Below, one piece after another: positions 14,497-14,736 of a stretch of 14,736 nucleotides of DNA. Within the stretch, counting starts at the first letter, position 1. Each line of letters opens with the position of its first letter. A program made the translations under genes and the position numbers. A model generated the notes under the pieces. It searched no databases. It worked only from the letters and a program-made list of their open reading frames with translations, and had not been told where the DNA came from. This DNA is from Hyphomicrobiales bacterium (lineage in GTDB: Bacteria > Pseudomonadota > Alphaproteobacteria > Rhizobiales > Beijerinckiaceae), in contig JAQGKN010000609.1 in NCBI GenBank assembly GCA_028290085.1, forward strand, positions 1 to 14,736. Direction: 5' to 3'.

Positions 14497-14736
14497 ATGG
14501 GCAAATCACGCCTGCGGATCCGCTACATTTTGGGAGCTTTCCTCGCCGTGTCCTGCACCTCGGGCGCGGCAATGGCGGATGACGTCGCAGGCTTCTACAC
14601 AGGCCGCACGATGGAAATGGTCGTCGGCTATCCGCCGGGCGGGAGCAACGATCTCTATGCCCGTCTCGTTGCCGCGCATCTCGGCAAGCATATTCCGGGG
14701 CATCCGCGAATTATCGTGCAGAACATGCCGGGCGCG
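14497..14736 (+). CDS. Tripartite tricarboxylate transporter substrate-binding protein (TctC/Bug family), 5' part
   Basis: The first 80 residues of a gene running off the right edge. Start ATG 14497 follows GGGGAG at a 6-nt spacing; an ATG at 14492 is in another frame. The signal peptide IRYILGAFLAVSCTSGAAMA is followed by DDVAGFYTGRTMEMVVGYPP, then GGSNDLYARLVAAHLGKHIPG and NMPGA. This is the usual N-terminal half of Bug-type receptors: a beta strand, the P-P-G-G ligand loop and the (Q)NMPGA motif. These periplasmic proteins deliver carboxylates to TctAB-type secondary transporters or act as stand-alone sensors. Its position right after the ring-cleavage gene suggests a second uptake or sensing route for the same class of acid; TctA/TctB would be expected downstream. 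Confidence 0.85.
   Translation, partial: MGKSRLRIRYILGAFLAVSCTSGAAMADDVAGFYTGRTMEMVVGYPPGGSNDLYARLVAAHLGKHIPGHPRIIVQNMPGA

Overview
The window looks like a chromosomal segment of a GC-rich alphaproteobacterium, probably Rhizobiales and Bradyrhizobium-like. The signs are a DUF6894-type small protein, a Crp/Fnr regulator of the rhizobial kind, an IclR-controlled catabolic operon, a Bug/TctC-type receptor and a Tat-exported GMC dehydrogenase module. Taxonomy is inferred from family content only. No rRNA, tRNA, CRISPR array or insertion sequence was recognised.

Left part (1-4336): a sparse, partly decayed accessory region. It holds the 5' end of a prepilin-peptidase-like gene running off the left edge, a possible 25-residue ORF with a strong ribosome binding site, a DUF551-like protein, a frameshifted DUF6894-like gene, a Crp/Fnr regulator and a FemAB/BioF2-like acyltransferase. 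Stretches of about 400-520 bp between them have no convincing gene.

Middle part (4337-7236): an intact Tat-exported small subunit of a gluconate-2-dehydrogenase-type enzyme sits in front of a broken GMC catalytic subunit, which has an internal deletion with frameshift and has lost its C-terminal catalytic end. A convergent, intact Rieske iron-sulfur subunit stands alone without cytochrome b or c1. A coding-like tail lies directly after the stop of the next gene.

Right part (7237-14736): the most coherent and most interesting region. A quinone-oxidoreductase-type MDR gene diverges from an IclR regulator. The regulator overlaps the first gene of an apparent operon: ABC ATPase, ABC permease, NicC-like FAD monooxygenase, NMT1/SsuA-like periplasmic binding protein, NicX/M29-like metalloenzyme, then the start of a TctC/Bug receptor. 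The monooxygenase and metalloenzyme resemble two consecutive steps of nicotinate catabolism (6-hydroxynicotinate to 2,5-dihydroxypyridine to N-formylmaleamate). However, key active-site residues differ from NicC and NicX in both proteins, and no nicotinate hydroxylase, deformylase or amidase is visible. My inference is an IclR-regulated uptake and ring-cleavage operon for a related but different (N-hetero)aromatic acid, such as a hydroxypicolinate-type compound. The substrate is not established by the sequence.
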